From the NCBI GenBank assembly GCA_014871385.1, contig CM026424.1, positions 4,033,131 to 4,097,130 of the forward strand: a DNA stretch of 64,000 nt. The letters are read 5' to 3'. Shown here one piece after another: positions 13,201 to 23,454 of the stretch; position 1 is the first letter of the stretch; every line of letters starts with the position of its first letter. The notes below the pieces were generated by a model. The model did no database searches, was not told the DNA's origin, and saw only the letters and a list, made by a program, of their open reading frames with translations. The stretch comes from Ceratodon purpureus (Eukaryota; Streptophyta; Bryopsida; Pseudoditrichales; Ditrichaceae). The position numbers were made by a program, and so were the translations under genes.

Positions 13201-13340
13201 GCAAAAGTCAGCCACAAATTCAGTGGCGCCTGCTCCGCTTTCAAAATATCCAAAATATCCGTCGCGTCCGCTGGCAGCTGTTCCAACGCAACGCGCACCT
13301 CCTCCGAGGTGTTCTGCACCGGAATGTACACACACGCCAT
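10284..13340 (-). CDS. CTR9: CTR9 (VIP6/ELF8), TPR subunit of the Paf1 transcription-elongation complex, 1018 aa
   Basis: One uninterrupted frame from ATG 13340-13338 to TAA 10286-10284. It begins MACVYIPVQN, very close to plant CTR9 (MASVYIPVQN), and continues with DILDILKAEQAPL, REYFKQGK, ILEEGSS and STWVGKGQLL in the expected order. TPR helices fill roughly residues 120-800. Residues of about 830-905 form a Glu/Arg/Gln-rich coiled coil. The last 100 residues alternate Lys-rich and Asp/Glu/Ser-rich patches, as in other CTR9 tails. CTR9 is the scaffold of the nuclear Paf1 complex, which travels with RNA polymerase II and promotes histone H2B ubiquitination and H3K4/K36 methylation; in plants it is needed for FLC expression. 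The coding sequence has no intron, in contrast to the 12-exon PSS1 next door. Telo-box sequence lies just upstream. Confidence 0.96.
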   Translation of the reverse strand: MACVYIPVQNTSEEVRVALEQLPADATDILDILKAEQAPLNLWLTFAREYFKQGKVAEFLQILEEGSSPEIDEYYSDVKYDRIAILNALGAYYTNLGRVESKQREKDEHFIRATQYYNKASRIDQDEASTWVGKGQLLVAKGELEQAQEVFKIVLDGQRDNVAALLGQACVQFNSGRFQDALKLYKRALQIHPQCPASVRLGLGLCRVRMGEFKKAQQAFDRVLQLDGNNVEALVASGILDLNSGEEDRVHTGLEKMQAAYEIYPYCSMALNHLSSHYFFTDQHFMVEQLTEAALAATDHILMKAQSYYNLARSCHTKEDYEMAARYYRASTAELKNPKDFILPYYGLGQVHLKLGDWKAALASFEKVLELYPDNCETLKAIGHILGQQGRKEKALEHLRKATRMNPRDVDAWLEMGELLVSSDFAAALESFQTAHNLLTKSQDVVPLGLLNNIGVLHFEKGELEAARKAYKQALGEGIWIEYSEGHRSVDVVSPIEDDELFRSLEEDGVSLDVPAEKVTVLFNLARLHEQLHETGKASVLYRLILYKHPQYEDAYLRLGALSLARNNINTSLELVNKALNANDKNVEALSVRGNLEVKTDDWLKAKDTFKGILEIKDGHDNYAMLALGNWNYYAATRGEKKVPKLEATHLEKARDLYQKVLGLQPNNMYAANGIGVVLAEKGMFDISKDIFTQVQEAATGNLAVDMPDVWINLGHIYLAQGHFGLAVKMYLNCLKRFYHNTDHQILLYLARTHYEAEQWQECKRVLLRAIHLAPSNYMLRFDAAIAMQKFSTATLQKAKRTADEVRQAVFELKNALRLFSQLAGVKDQHVHGFDEKKLDMHNEYCKHLLDAAKVHLEAAEREEQQLRQKQEVARQVAMAEEARRRAEDERQLQLERRQRDAEQRLAERLENALQEKKATWNIKKRDADEGDDGPGKKERKKRKKKEKKSASQDSDGEEGRYSPRPVSDEDEDVPVKSQRKNKRRKQAVYDSEEEGEMTPAGSPVQYVDQPSEPEESV

Positions 13341-13361
13341 CGCAACCAAACCCCAATCCCC

Positions 13362-13390
13362 CCCTAAACCCTAAACCCTCAAACCCTAAA
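13362..13390 (-). promoter_or_regulatory. Telo-box cluster upstream of CTR9
   Basis: Plus strand CCCTAAACCCTAAACCCT (13362-13379), then AAACCCTAAA (13381-13390), begins 22 bases upstream of the CTR9 ATG. Read with the gene this is TTTAGGG repeated. Telo-boxes are common in 5' regions of plant growth and translation genes and bind TRB/Myb-type factors. Function here is inferred from position only. A very short interstitial telomeric repeat is the alternative. Confidence 0.6.
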
Positions 13391-16300
13391 AACTCCAAAA
13401 AGCTCTAAATCCTCCGGAATCGCCTCACCCGCCGTGGCGCCGTCGACGCCATGGATTCCACGGCACCAGTGGCGAACTACCGCACCACGAGCATCGCTCC
13501 TCGCTCCTCGCTCCTCGATCTCCACAAAGACGAAGCTCTCGACTGATTAATTGCGTTGGCTTCTAGATAAATTGCGTTGGCTTCTAGATAAATTGCGTTA
13601 CGTCCTCCGGGTTAAACTCTGAAGTGGCTGGAGTGATTTGAGATTTGGTGTATTGAGGGAGAGTGGGAGGAGAGCGTGGTGATGGTTTCCGGAGTTGTGG
13701 TGGAGTGGAGAGGCAATGGTGTGAGGGGCGACGGAGAGTGATTTGATTGCGAGGGTACGTGAGAGTTTTGGGTTTCGGAGAGGATGGACCACGGTTAGAG
13801 TGAGTCGGTAGGGCTTGGGCACGGTCATGGGTCGTTGGTGAGGGTCTTTACCGTGTTGCTCGCCTTCTACTTACACTAACTCAGTATGACCTCCTATTTA
13901 CCTATTTTTTTAAATCAATAACATTTTCTATAATTTAAATAAGAATCCGACATGACTGTAAAACTTGGAAGTTGCGTTTTCAGAATTCGTTGTTTTAATG
14001 AATATGCTCGAAGAGAATTCCCAAAAAACTTATTAAAATTTGTGTTTGTGGGTTGGCTCAAGGCATAATGGAACTTAACTTTTGTTTTTCCAAATCTTTT
14101 AAAATTACTGCAGAATCTAAAATCTCAAATATGGTAGAATGCTCTAAAATGGAGCAGTGCCGAAAATGGAGCTCTAGTCATCTTCCCTCAGAGGTACATA
14201 GTAGCTTCCCCACCAAACAGTACCATGTACTGATGGAAAACATTATAGGGTGTCATTTTAGGGCACCATTTTAGAAACACCTATGAATCCATCTTCCAAA
14301 ATTCTTAACTAATTGTAGAAGAATCCAAAAATGATGATTCCACTTGCTCCAACTTTTTAACCTCTAATTGGCCAAAGTCCTAGAATGCATTTTTGAAATT
14401 TAGGCAGGTTCCTAAAAATTCAAATTTACTTGAAATTTTTTGAAATTTTTTGTAGAAAAAGGTTTTTCAAAAGGTTTATGGGGATATTTTTTTATTTTTT
14501 TTGGATGAAGTGAGCAAAAGTTATGCTCCTCTGAGCATAAAACGCCCTTCCACAGGCATGCTCTCAGCCACTGTGATTGTAGCAATTTCTGCCCGAAACT
14601 GCCCAAAACTGCCAAAATCTGCCAAAATCTGCCTAAAGACGAACCTTTGAAATTCCACCAAAAATCACGATTTTATTTTTTTCCAAAAATAAAAATTCTT
14701 GTATGTAGAAGAGCCACTAGAGCATGTTTCCACCGTTTGGATTTTCAATCCAAGAATTTTTTATATGCTATTTTTATTGTAAAAAAACAGCCTTTGCATG
14801 TGAATTTCAGCATACCCCCTTGTGGAAATTGATGATTTTCTCAAGGTTCTACACCTTGCATGGGTATGAGATTTTGTGGACATGTACCTAACTCACGTAG
14901 GAACAATAATCTAAAAAAAGCCATCCAAATCTACTAAAAAAAATGTTTTTTTTGGACCCCAAAATACTGCTGTCCTCTTTTTGCAGGGTAAAAAAAACTT
15001 TTTTTCCAACTTTGAATGTTATGATCTCTCAAATGGTAAGGATTGAAAGTGTGAGATTTGGTATGCATATAGACATAGTAGTCAGATACAAGATCTTACG
15101 GTTGGAAATACCAAAATTGCTTCCAATTTTTAACTATTTGGCTTGCTTTCAAAAGGGACTATTTGGTGGCAGTTTTGAGCAAAAACATCCTTGGCCAATT
15201 AGGGGTTAATTAGTTTCCCCATGCATGAAAATTATTTGCACTGTTAATTTCGCAGTAAATTCACTAGGCTGAAATTTGCGCCATTATTGGACGCTTTACC
15301 ATACCTGTAATTTGTGAGACCTGAAGAGATGTTGGAGGAATCCAACCGTATAACTTAAGAATATTGTTATGTTTGACAAGTTCGATGAGTTTGCCGGGCA
15401 GATGTAACTTGCTTAGCTTTGATATTGTGAATCCTATCCTAACGATTGCTGAATTTTATTTGAGGTCACCATGGAACAATCAAAATCCCCCCATCGAAGA
15501 GCTCTCAGAAGGTGAGAGGGGTAAGGTAATTCTCTGCCGCTGTTATTATGTTCTGCCACCCGTTATTATGTTCTGCCACCCGTTATTATGTTAAACGGGC
15601 TCCCTCGGGACAATGGCACTACAAATGGACACTTTATTCACACAGGCTTTGTCAAAGGGTTGGTGTTTCTATCTATCTTGAACAGGCTCCTTCTTCATCT
15701 CAATAAGACCTTCACAGAGTAATTTAGGGCCAAAGGCTTTGAATGTAGCAAAAACAACTACCAAAAAAAACTTGGGCACCTCAAGATAGGGAAGAACAAA
15801 AAAATGGAGCTAAGAGTCTGGCATCAAGTGTTTTTTTAGCAAATGAAATTTAGCCAAAAGGCGAAATAAAAACAATGATTGGTTACATATGGCTTCAAAG
15901 TCCTAAAATCACTAATTGGTTGAAGCTAGAAGTTATCCAATAGGTAATTTAGGTGGAGCCATCATATCCTCAACAAGTTGACTTTGTCGCCCACATTCAA
16001 GTCATCTTATTACATAATGCCCAAAATTGATGGAAAAAAACATAAATCACCAAAGAACTTCTCCATAAAAAAATTTAATGAAGCCAAAAATTTGCTCCCA
16101 ATGTATTCTTTGTGGCCACCCTAGCACCAAATCTAAAATCCTAGAATTTACACTGCTGCATCCGAGCCACCGTAAGGAGAAATAAGGAGACCCAGTCACT
16201 GGAAAGAAGACAAGCATGCACTAGGTAATCATGAATATTATCATTTTTTTATGAGGCCATCATAATCAACTACCGGGGCGATGAAGGAAGATGCGCTCTC

Positions 16301-16450
16301 CACCTCAAAGTTTGATTAGCTTGCATTTGCTACATGTTCTATGCAGCAGGTTAATCGTTGATGTGGAGTTAGGTTTCAGTGCACATTTTATTGTCCACAA
16401 GCTTCTTTTGAATGTACAGTCTTTGGTTCCTACCTCGGCTGTTTTTGTGA
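13391..16450. other. Gene-poor AT-rich stretch
   Basis: From about 13.85 kb the sequence turns AT-rich with homopolymer runs. Two short direct repeats are visible: a 22-bp unit (TTGCGTTGGCTTCTAGATAA) at 13550-13600 and a 20-bp unit (ATTATGTTCTGCCACCCGTT) at 15545-15595. No coding frame of substance was found. Confidence 0.5.
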
Positions 16451-16881
16451 GAGCATCGCCATCGGTGGCTCCCAACGCCACCGGTGGCGACCTCACTGGC
16501 GGGGCTGTTTTCAGCCCTTGTGGCACTTGGCCCGCCCACTCCCCCACTCAGCCCCGGCCCTCCCTCCCGCCCTCACTAACTTCTAGTACCATTTTAAGCC
16601 CATGCTTCCATTGCACATACCTCGGAATTGCCCTTCTCTGTACTTCACCTCTCCCATTTGAACTTCAATACAAGAAGGAAACACAAAACAATGATTACTT
16701 GCAGAAAATGAGGCGCCCTATGAGGAGAGGAGAGGCACGGCAGCCTGCCGAGTTGGAGCACTTGAGGGTTGTGGCCGGAGAGGCAGGGACCGGTGAACGG
16801 GGAACAGTGGGGAACATGGAGGCTCCGGCCCCGGCGCTGGTGCCGTTAGGCAGAGCGGCCTGCGAGCTGGTGGAGATGCTC
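16451..16881. mobile_element. GC-rich MITE with GAGCATC..GATGCTC termini and TGA target duplication
   Basis: The left end reads GAGCATCGCCATCGGTGG and the right end, reverse-complemented, GAGCATCTCCACCAGCTC. A TGA triplet flanks both sides (16448-16450 and 16882-16884). GAGCATCTCCA-type termini are common in plant MITEs. The 431-bp body is GC-rich in an AT-rich surrounding. A 197-aa plus frame (16291-16884) covers it, crosses the left end and is probably not a gene. Confidence 0.6.
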
Positions 16882-16992
16882 TGAAGCAGTTGCCCACGCT
16901 GCTAGCAAAGCTATCGCTTCTCATTGTAAATCACCTGTGATTGCAACAGAAATGAGCATGATGGCTTATTTCTTTTCAGAGACGAGACTGAC

Positions 16993-17152
16993 ACACTATA
17001 TCAACGAAGATAGTGCCTGAAAATACACTCTATCAACGAAGATAGTGCCTGAAAATACACTCTATCAACGAAGATAGTGCCTGAAAATACACTCTATCAA
17101 CGAAGATAGTGCCTGAAAATACACTCTATCAACGAAGATAGTGCCTGAAAAT
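16993..17152. repeat. Five tandem copies of a 32-bp hairpin unit
   Basis: The 32-bp unit starts ACACTCTATCAACGAAGATA and is repeated exactly five times, the first copy with one substitution. Each unit holds the short inverted repeat CTATC..GATAG. Confidence 0.95.
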
Positions 17153-20100
17153 ATGGGCTGAAGACAGAACAGTCGAGAACCAAATAACCATTTCTGAGAA
17201 TTGCTCACCAAATAATTGTCTGGAATTAGCTACACACGTCTGCCACTGCCATGAGTGTTGATCACGAGCTTTCAGCACGCAGTACAAGCTCTCAGGTACA
17301 GACAGGGCTTTCCCAATTTCTACACTTTCATAAACTCTCTCAGGCCACTCAGGACTAGCAAACCAACGCTTCTCACTGCAAATTCGTTGCTTCTCACCGA
17401 CTCATGCAGAAAAGATAGCATTTTCTTACTTATAGTGTGTCAATTTTCACTCATTAGCCGCTGGTATAGCTCAAAATAGGAAAGAAGAATGAAAAACGAC
17501 GAAGTTTGTTACCGGTGAGCCAAAAGAGAAGGCATAGGAGCGGCATGGGGCAAAAGACAGAGTGAGGATATCCCATAACGTTTGTATTCCGCAGAGACTT
17601 CTCATATATAATAAGAAGATTACAACGATATACCAGTGACCCGGGTTCCCTGAGCATCTCTACGGCTGTGAGTACGACCTGCCTTGTCGTCGTTCCCACG
17701 ACCGTAGTGATGTGAGGGGACAAAGGGCACGCCCTTTTTGCCCACGTATATTATCTCAATTTTATCGGTTTTGATTTTATAAGTCTCCTCGACCTACCCT
17801 AAATGCCTGAGCCTATGACCACGGAAATAGACTTTGACTTTGGATGCTCTATTTTGCTACTATAAATAATGTAAAACATGAATTTTAAACTATTATTAGC
17901 TAGAATCATACACATGTTATCTACAAGAAATAATTTTATCAAAATTAAATGTTTCAAAATGTAATTAATATAAATTTTCAAATAAAAACAAACAAAGAAA
18001 ATTCATATCAAATATAGGTTATACTAAAAAATTATGAAATATTTACCATAGATGAATATGACAACCAAAAACCTTATATTAGTTACCGTGTTCAAAAATT
18101 ATGTTTTAATTCAAAAATATGATGAAAAAACCTACATCTTATACTAGCTATAAATCACCCAATTTTAGGTATTTTTTTAAAAATTTTAAATTGGACTGGA
18201 AAATAGATTTTCCAAACTACATTTCATTAGTTTACTTCAACTGCAATAAAGATCATCCCGATAGTCAAAATTGTGTTTCAGCTGTCTGTATCATGAATTT
18301 TTTAATATGCACACGGTATTGATCTTTTTGACTTTAAGGAGGCACCAAAATTCGTGAAATTATTATTTTGAGAATTTTTTAATGAGATTAGATAGATTTC
18401 TCACAACTTTACCTCATGAAAAAAAAATGGATGAAAAATTGTCATTTGGATGACAGTTATGGAACTTTGAAAAATGAAAACGAATAGTTTTTGGTCGTTT
18501 AGGCGTTTAGGGGTTAAACCAGGTGTCTGGGTATACAAGGCAAGGACATACTCTCAACCATTTGGAACCCTATTCCTGTGAGGTCTCTCCACCTCTCGCG
18601 GAGATCTCAGAAAAGGGAAAAAATTAAAAATTAAAAAAAAAATTAAAAAAAAATGCTAAATTTATTTCAAAAAAAGAAATGGGAAAAAATTAAAAATTAA
18701 AAAAAAAATTAAAAAAAAAATGCTAAATTTATTTCAAAAAAAGAAATGGGAAAAAAAACCAAAACTAGGTGGAAAAAAAACCAAAACTAGGTGGAAATAA
18801 ACTCTCAAGGAGGGCTTTTTTGGATTCACAAAGAGAGTATTTTTTCACATCTACTTTTGAAAATAAAATTCCAAAAGAATATAACATTCAAAGGTGGATC
18901 TGACAGTCGATTACATTTGGTATTAAAACTAAAATTTTTGTTTTTAGTAAACCTTTTTATGATTTACTATAGAATATTGTATAATTGAAGGGGCTTAGTA
19001 GATATGATCTTTATTTATAGAAGGTAAGTTCAAATACAAATTATGCATAAATTTAAATTAAAAACGTTTAGTTGAAAATATGAGCCACAAAGTAAAAACT
19101 TCTTTAGCAATTGCAATTAGTTCCAAAGAAACTTCCAAAGGAATCTATCAAGTGTAGTAAGTTCTAAAAAGCGCATAACCTTGTTGAAACTAACTCGATG
19201 AAAGTAGCCACTTTGTAATCCATCTTTTGGAAATTGCAAAAAATCTTGTTAATGTGTTTGCAGTACTTTTATTGTCCTATCTTTCTAAGGGTCTATGATA
19301 TCATCTTTATGAAATTTAAGAATGTACATTGCGGTTAATTGATGATAGTAATGGAATACACCTTCCCCTTTCTACCATCTATAGAAATAACATATCAATA
19401 ACTACATCATGGTATAAATTAACACTTATCATACAACAATTGTTTATAAGACCTCAACCACTTCACTAATTTAAAAAAACCATATGATCAAGTATGACGT
19501 CTCTAAATTCCAAAAAATGTACTGATATTTAGACTATGGTATAAAGACTACACATGGAAATTTTCTTCAAATATTTATTAAGATACTTTGATGATAAACC
19601 CCTGAAGAGAGATTTCCAAAAACATGTGACAAGTATTATTTCCAAAAACATGTGACAAGTATTATTTCCAAAAACACGTGACAAGTATTATTTCCCAAAA
19701 CAAATGATCTTGTAATTTTCCATCAAAACTATCAAATATATCTCAAAATTAAACCACTTCATGGATAGACCAAGCTGCCTTCTCAGCAGCCCTAAGTTTT
19801 ATTTCAATCATCCAAGCTTTATCCTTATCATGAACATGGAGGTGAAAGTAACATATGATTTCCATGAAATTGAGTGTTTTATGTCTTCTTTTGTGGCATT
19901 TAGAGGATGAAGTAGTCGCTCAATTCACACAGATAGTGGAAGAGGTGGTCAATCCAAACGAAGGGCCTAAATGTACCAATTGACAATATTGGAGCTTGGA
20001 TTGCTTCTCATTCAATCACGTTGAGGGGTAAGGCCTTTGAGGATTTCTTCCCAAAGGCTGGAACGTTCACGAAGAAGATGCCCAAGGTTTCTCTCGCAAG

Positions 20101-20158
20101 CAGGAGCTGAAAATGCCATGAAGCGAGCGATTCTAAGGTACTTCTGAGGGAGCTCGAA
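17153..20158. other. AT-rich, no gene; small tandem duplications
   Basis: An A/T-rich duplication of about 67 bp occurs at 18616-18750. A 22-bp unit beginning CCAAAACTAGGTGGAAA is doubled at about 18760-18795. A 26-bp unit TTTCCAAAAACATGTGACAA.. occurs three times at 19613-19695. Nothing else was recognised. Confidence 0.55.
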
Positions 20159-21060
20159 GCACTACAACAAATCCAACCCAATGTGACTAGGTTTTATGAC
20201 TCGAATAGGACATAAACCAAAATGTGACTAGAACTATTTGTAGTCATTTCGACTTAGTCGCTTCGGACAATCTGACTAGCAATCATATCGAACATTTTTG
20301 TTTCCCATACTGCGTTCCCATAGTGTTTTGGTACCTCAAATAGGGACCTACTCTAGGACTTGGGAAAATATGACTCTGTAGAGTCGTATATTGTTGACTA
20401 TACTTAGTCACCAATCGGGTATAGGTGACTAAGTATACTCAACCATATATGACTCTACAGAGTCACCAATACGAAAATATCTTTTGATTGGCATGACTAA
20501 TTGTAGTGATGTATCAATCAACACATGAATGGTTTTATCACTACGCATAGTAGTGTAATGGTGACTTACTTCAGCCATACATTGAGTAGAGAAAATACGA
20601 CTCATTAGAGTCACATCTAATCGACTACCCATAGTCACAAATACTGAAATAGCTTCTAACTGATATGACTAAGCATAGTAAAGTATTACTTAAAATATCA
20701 ACGATTTTATCATTACGCATAGTGCTATGGTGGTGATTGCATCAACTCATTCACTTCGAATGATATGACTCTGTAGAGCCATATAGTAGTGGCTATACAT
20801 AGTCTTCAATGCTGACATCATGAAGTGGACATGATTAATTTTAATGAGGTATCAGTTATGTGACTGATGGTTTTATCACTACGCATAATGATGTGGTTGT
20901 GATTGTATTGCGTCATATATAGACTTGAGATAATACGACTCTCTAGAGTCATATATACTTCACTACACATAGTCACCCATATCATCTGATGACTATGTGT
21001 GGTCCTTATATATTTGTATCTTTCACTACCAAGAGTCAAATTTCAATCCTAAATCAGTGT
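20159..21060. repeat. CACTA-like terminus followed by an array of GACTC..GAGTC palindromes
   Basis: The segment opens with CACTACAACAAATCC (20160), resembling the terminal repeats of plant CACTA (En/Spm) elements. Four degenerate copies of an inverted motif (GACTCTGTAGAGTC and variants) follow at about 20371, 20600, 20767 and 20938, each paired with TGACTA..TAGTCA and with TTATCACTACGCATA. Such dense palindromic subterminal repeats are usual in CACTA elements. No matching far end and no transposase were found. Confidence 0.45.
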
Positions 21061-21311
21061 TTCTATGACTAGAACTTGACTGACCGTACTCTAATTAAAA
21101 CATTTGCCACTCACTTAAATCTGCCATTTGCCGTTCTTACAGTTAAACCCATGACAAATCTAAAGGAATGTATGCATGACGTCATCATGACATCAGCCCT
21201 AATTTGTATCTTTGAGAACAAACGTAATAAATTCTTACCAGAGATAACCCTGATTTCCACGGTAATATACTCTTTTCCTAAAAAAAGTGTCAAAATCAAG
21301 CCTTAATTTAG

Positions 21312-22205
21312 TAATTTTCCACGGTTATAGGGTCTACTTTGCTTTTGAAAATTTTGCTAATTGTCAATTCTGTGCTCTCCATTCTGTGCTCTCCGCTCTC
21401 CGCTCTACGCTCTCCGCTCTACGCTCTCCGCTCACATACGAACTTTCCCCAATTGCTTACCCCCCGATCGTCCACAACAGTGTGCATTGAGTCTGATCCG
21501 CCGTTGACGAAAGTTAAAACCGAGCCAGGTCTTCAAACCATCTATGAGTTAAGTGATTCTGATAGTGAAAACGTAGTTGAGAGGACAGTAGTCCCTGAGA
21601 AGAAGGACACAACATTGCCAATTGCAGTTGAGATTCCTGAGGAAGTACTTGCCTCCGTGAAGTCATCCGTTCCATGTACTATTGCAGTCTCCCCTTCAGA
21701 AAGTGTCGTTAAGTGCCTCATAAAGCTTAGCGCTCGTAAGAGGTCAAAGAGTGTTCTGTCGCGCATCAATTTTAATGCAATTAGAATGCAGGAAGTTCAG
21801 TACCTTCCACCTCAGTACAACGACGATGTCATTTTTGAGTTCCCATCCCTAGGTGCTCACGGCCATCACTCCGCTGCAAAGCACTTATGGGGAATGGATA
21901 GGAAATACGATGGACACCCTTGGACTCGCACAGTGACTTCAAATATTCTGAACGACCTGAAGTTGGTCTTCCGTTATTCGTCGTGCCTTGGCCATCTCCG
22001 TTGTGACAATGTCAAATGTGAGTATCTAACACGTGAAAACAGGACTTCGGTAGTGAACGAGACTGAATGGGATGGAATACGCGCATTCTGGTGTGGCAGC
22101 GGCGAGCAGTGAGCAGTGAGCGGTGAGCAGCCAAAAAACGCACCGAGGGTCAAAAGTGAGCAAACAAAAAACGCACCGGGGACCCTATGACCGTGGAAAA
22201 AATTA
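21312..22205. mobile_element. 894-bp non-autonomous TIR element carrying a transposase fragment
   Basis: The left end TAATTTTCCACGGTTATAGG and the right end (reverse complement TAATTTTTTCCACGGTCATA) form a terminal inverted repeat of about 23-25 bp, differing by a 2-base T-run change and one substitution. Just inside lie GCTC-rich short repeats: GCTCTCCGCTCTACG at 21378-21430 and GAGCAGTGAGC at 22107-22130. The last 120 bp match in inverted orientation 60272-60425, the left end of the second SWIM-MULE copy, so both belong to one family. No clear target duplication was seen. Confidence 0.7.
21481..22112 (+). pseudogene. N-terminal fragment of the SWIM-MULE transposase
   Basis: The plus frame aligns with residues of about 115-285 of the transposase at 53.6 kb. 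Shared blocks are LSRINFNAIR with LSRLDFRALQ, GMDRKYDGHPW with GMDKKYDAHPW, FRYSSCLGHLRC with FRYSVCAGHLKC, and NETEWDG at the site where the other copy has a stop. The Cys/His pairs CxxH..C..C of the DNA-binding zinc region are kept. It then runs into subterminal repeat and stops at 22110-22112, so the catalytic and SWIM parts are absent. Confidence 0.7.
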
Positions 22206-22378
22206 CCGCCGAGGTTCCTATAAACCCATGAGCGAATGAAGTTGAAAAATGAAATTTAGACACCAAGATTCGAGAATCCGTAAAATATATATATTGAAAA
22301 AAAATTGTACATACTAAAAATGATTCTTAGAATCACCGGGGGGGGGCTGTCACTGTTCTCGGAATTGGAAGGCTTAGG

Positions 22379-22981
22379 CTACTCATTATCCTCTACCCAA
22401 TCAAAATCTTCCTCTAAGAAAGCCGATGGTCCGGGAGCTCCATTGCCAAAATCAACAACGTTGTCCGTAGACGTCCATGTTGATCTGAGTCTTGGAATGT
22501 AGTAATGAAACAGCTCGGGTTCTAGACATGATATCCCGGAAGCACTCTCAACACGCCTGAGTGTGCGAACGTCGTCCTCGGTCCAGTCTATCTGGCCTCG
22601 ATTTGATCGGATCACTTGACGAAGCTGCTGGATGTCAGAGAACATGTCCACCTCCTTACCAAGCCGTCGATCTTTGAACTTGTCGGTCACTCTCGAAACG
22701 AACTCCCTCAGCTCCCAATTATGCCATGGTAACCCGTCCTGCATCCAGTGGAAGAAGAAGGGTAAGTGAGGTACAGAATCTTGAAGAAAATGCAAACACC
22801 TAACTTAAACCAAAGGGAGTAAAGTAAATTCAAAGATATTCAAATCAACAAAAGAGGCAATGAATCGAACCCAGAGCATTTCTGAAGTTGGAGGCATCGA
22901 AGACTTGATCTCCTCTCGTAACGAGGTATGGCTAGTGGACGAGGATTGAACATGCTGGGCAGAGGAGGGAGACTGATCCAT
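22379..22981 (-). CDS. Orphan gene X, 2 exons, 156 aa
   Basis: Exon 1 is 22981-22871 (ATG..CTCTGG, donor gttcga) and exon 2 is 22738-22379 (acceptor ATGCAG), joined in phase 0. The N-terminus is Ser/Gln-rich (MDQSPSSAQHVQSSSTS). The second exon is a well-mixed sequence with Trp-rich motifs (DGLPWHNWELREF, GQIDWTEDDVRTLRRVESA), then SCLEPELFHYYIPRLRSTW, and an acidic end (FLEEDFDWVEDNE). I do not recognise a family. It is divergent from gene Y, and the palindrome TGTCGGATCCGACA lies between them. Confidence 0.55.
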
Positions 22982-23278
22982 GACCACAGTGATTGCAAGA
23001 GAATGAGAGAGAAGATGGAGTGAAGCTTTGGTGTGCAATGTAGGTCAGAAAATAATCAAGGGGGGTGTGAGAGACAAGGAGCAATGCGTTTGTATGAGGT
23101 ACCTCCTAGCAACTAATAAGAGGCTCAGCCAACGGTGGAGGAAACCAATCATAAATATTAGCTCTTAAGTGGAGGATAATTAAAACAATTTTGGCGGCCA
23201 TGGCACATTGAAATAAACACACACGTACGGATATACTGAATGCCTTACCCTTCAACATCTTAGTCTCCAAAAACATGA

Positions 23279-23292
23279 TGTCGGATCCGACA
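23279..23292. promoter_or_regulatory. Perfect 14-bp palindrome TGTCGGATCCGACA between divergent genes
   Basis: Exact palindrome placed between gene X (minus, start 22981) and gene Y (plus, start 23455). Near-identical copies occur at 28357, 39147, 44919 and 57689. Function unknown; see the findings on the CTGTCGGAT repeat family. Confidence 0.6.
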
Positions 23293-23454
23293 GTCAAAAA
23301 CGGGACTACAATGTTATTGAGGTACTGCGCATTAATGTGTGAGTTTAGGGTTAACTTGTTTGGATTTGGAGGATGTGATCTCAAGTTTGTCTCTCTTGTG
23401 TTATCACTTTTTTTTGTGCTTCGTTTTTAGCCTCCTTAGTTTGAGAATTGTAGA

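Noticed and set aside
12759..13367. 202-aa plus frame opposite the CTR9 5' end, and other frames inside 10.3-13.3 kb
   Set aside because: Shadow of the CTR9 coding sequence, with low-complexity Leu/Arg/Ile composition.
13362..13390. Chromosome end or true telomere
   Set aside because: Only three to four CCCTAAA units are present, within 25-50 bases of a start codon and flanked by unique sequence on both sides.
16291..16884. 197-aa ORF
   Set aside because: It starts outside and ends just beyond the 431-bp MITE, with composition following the MITE GC content.
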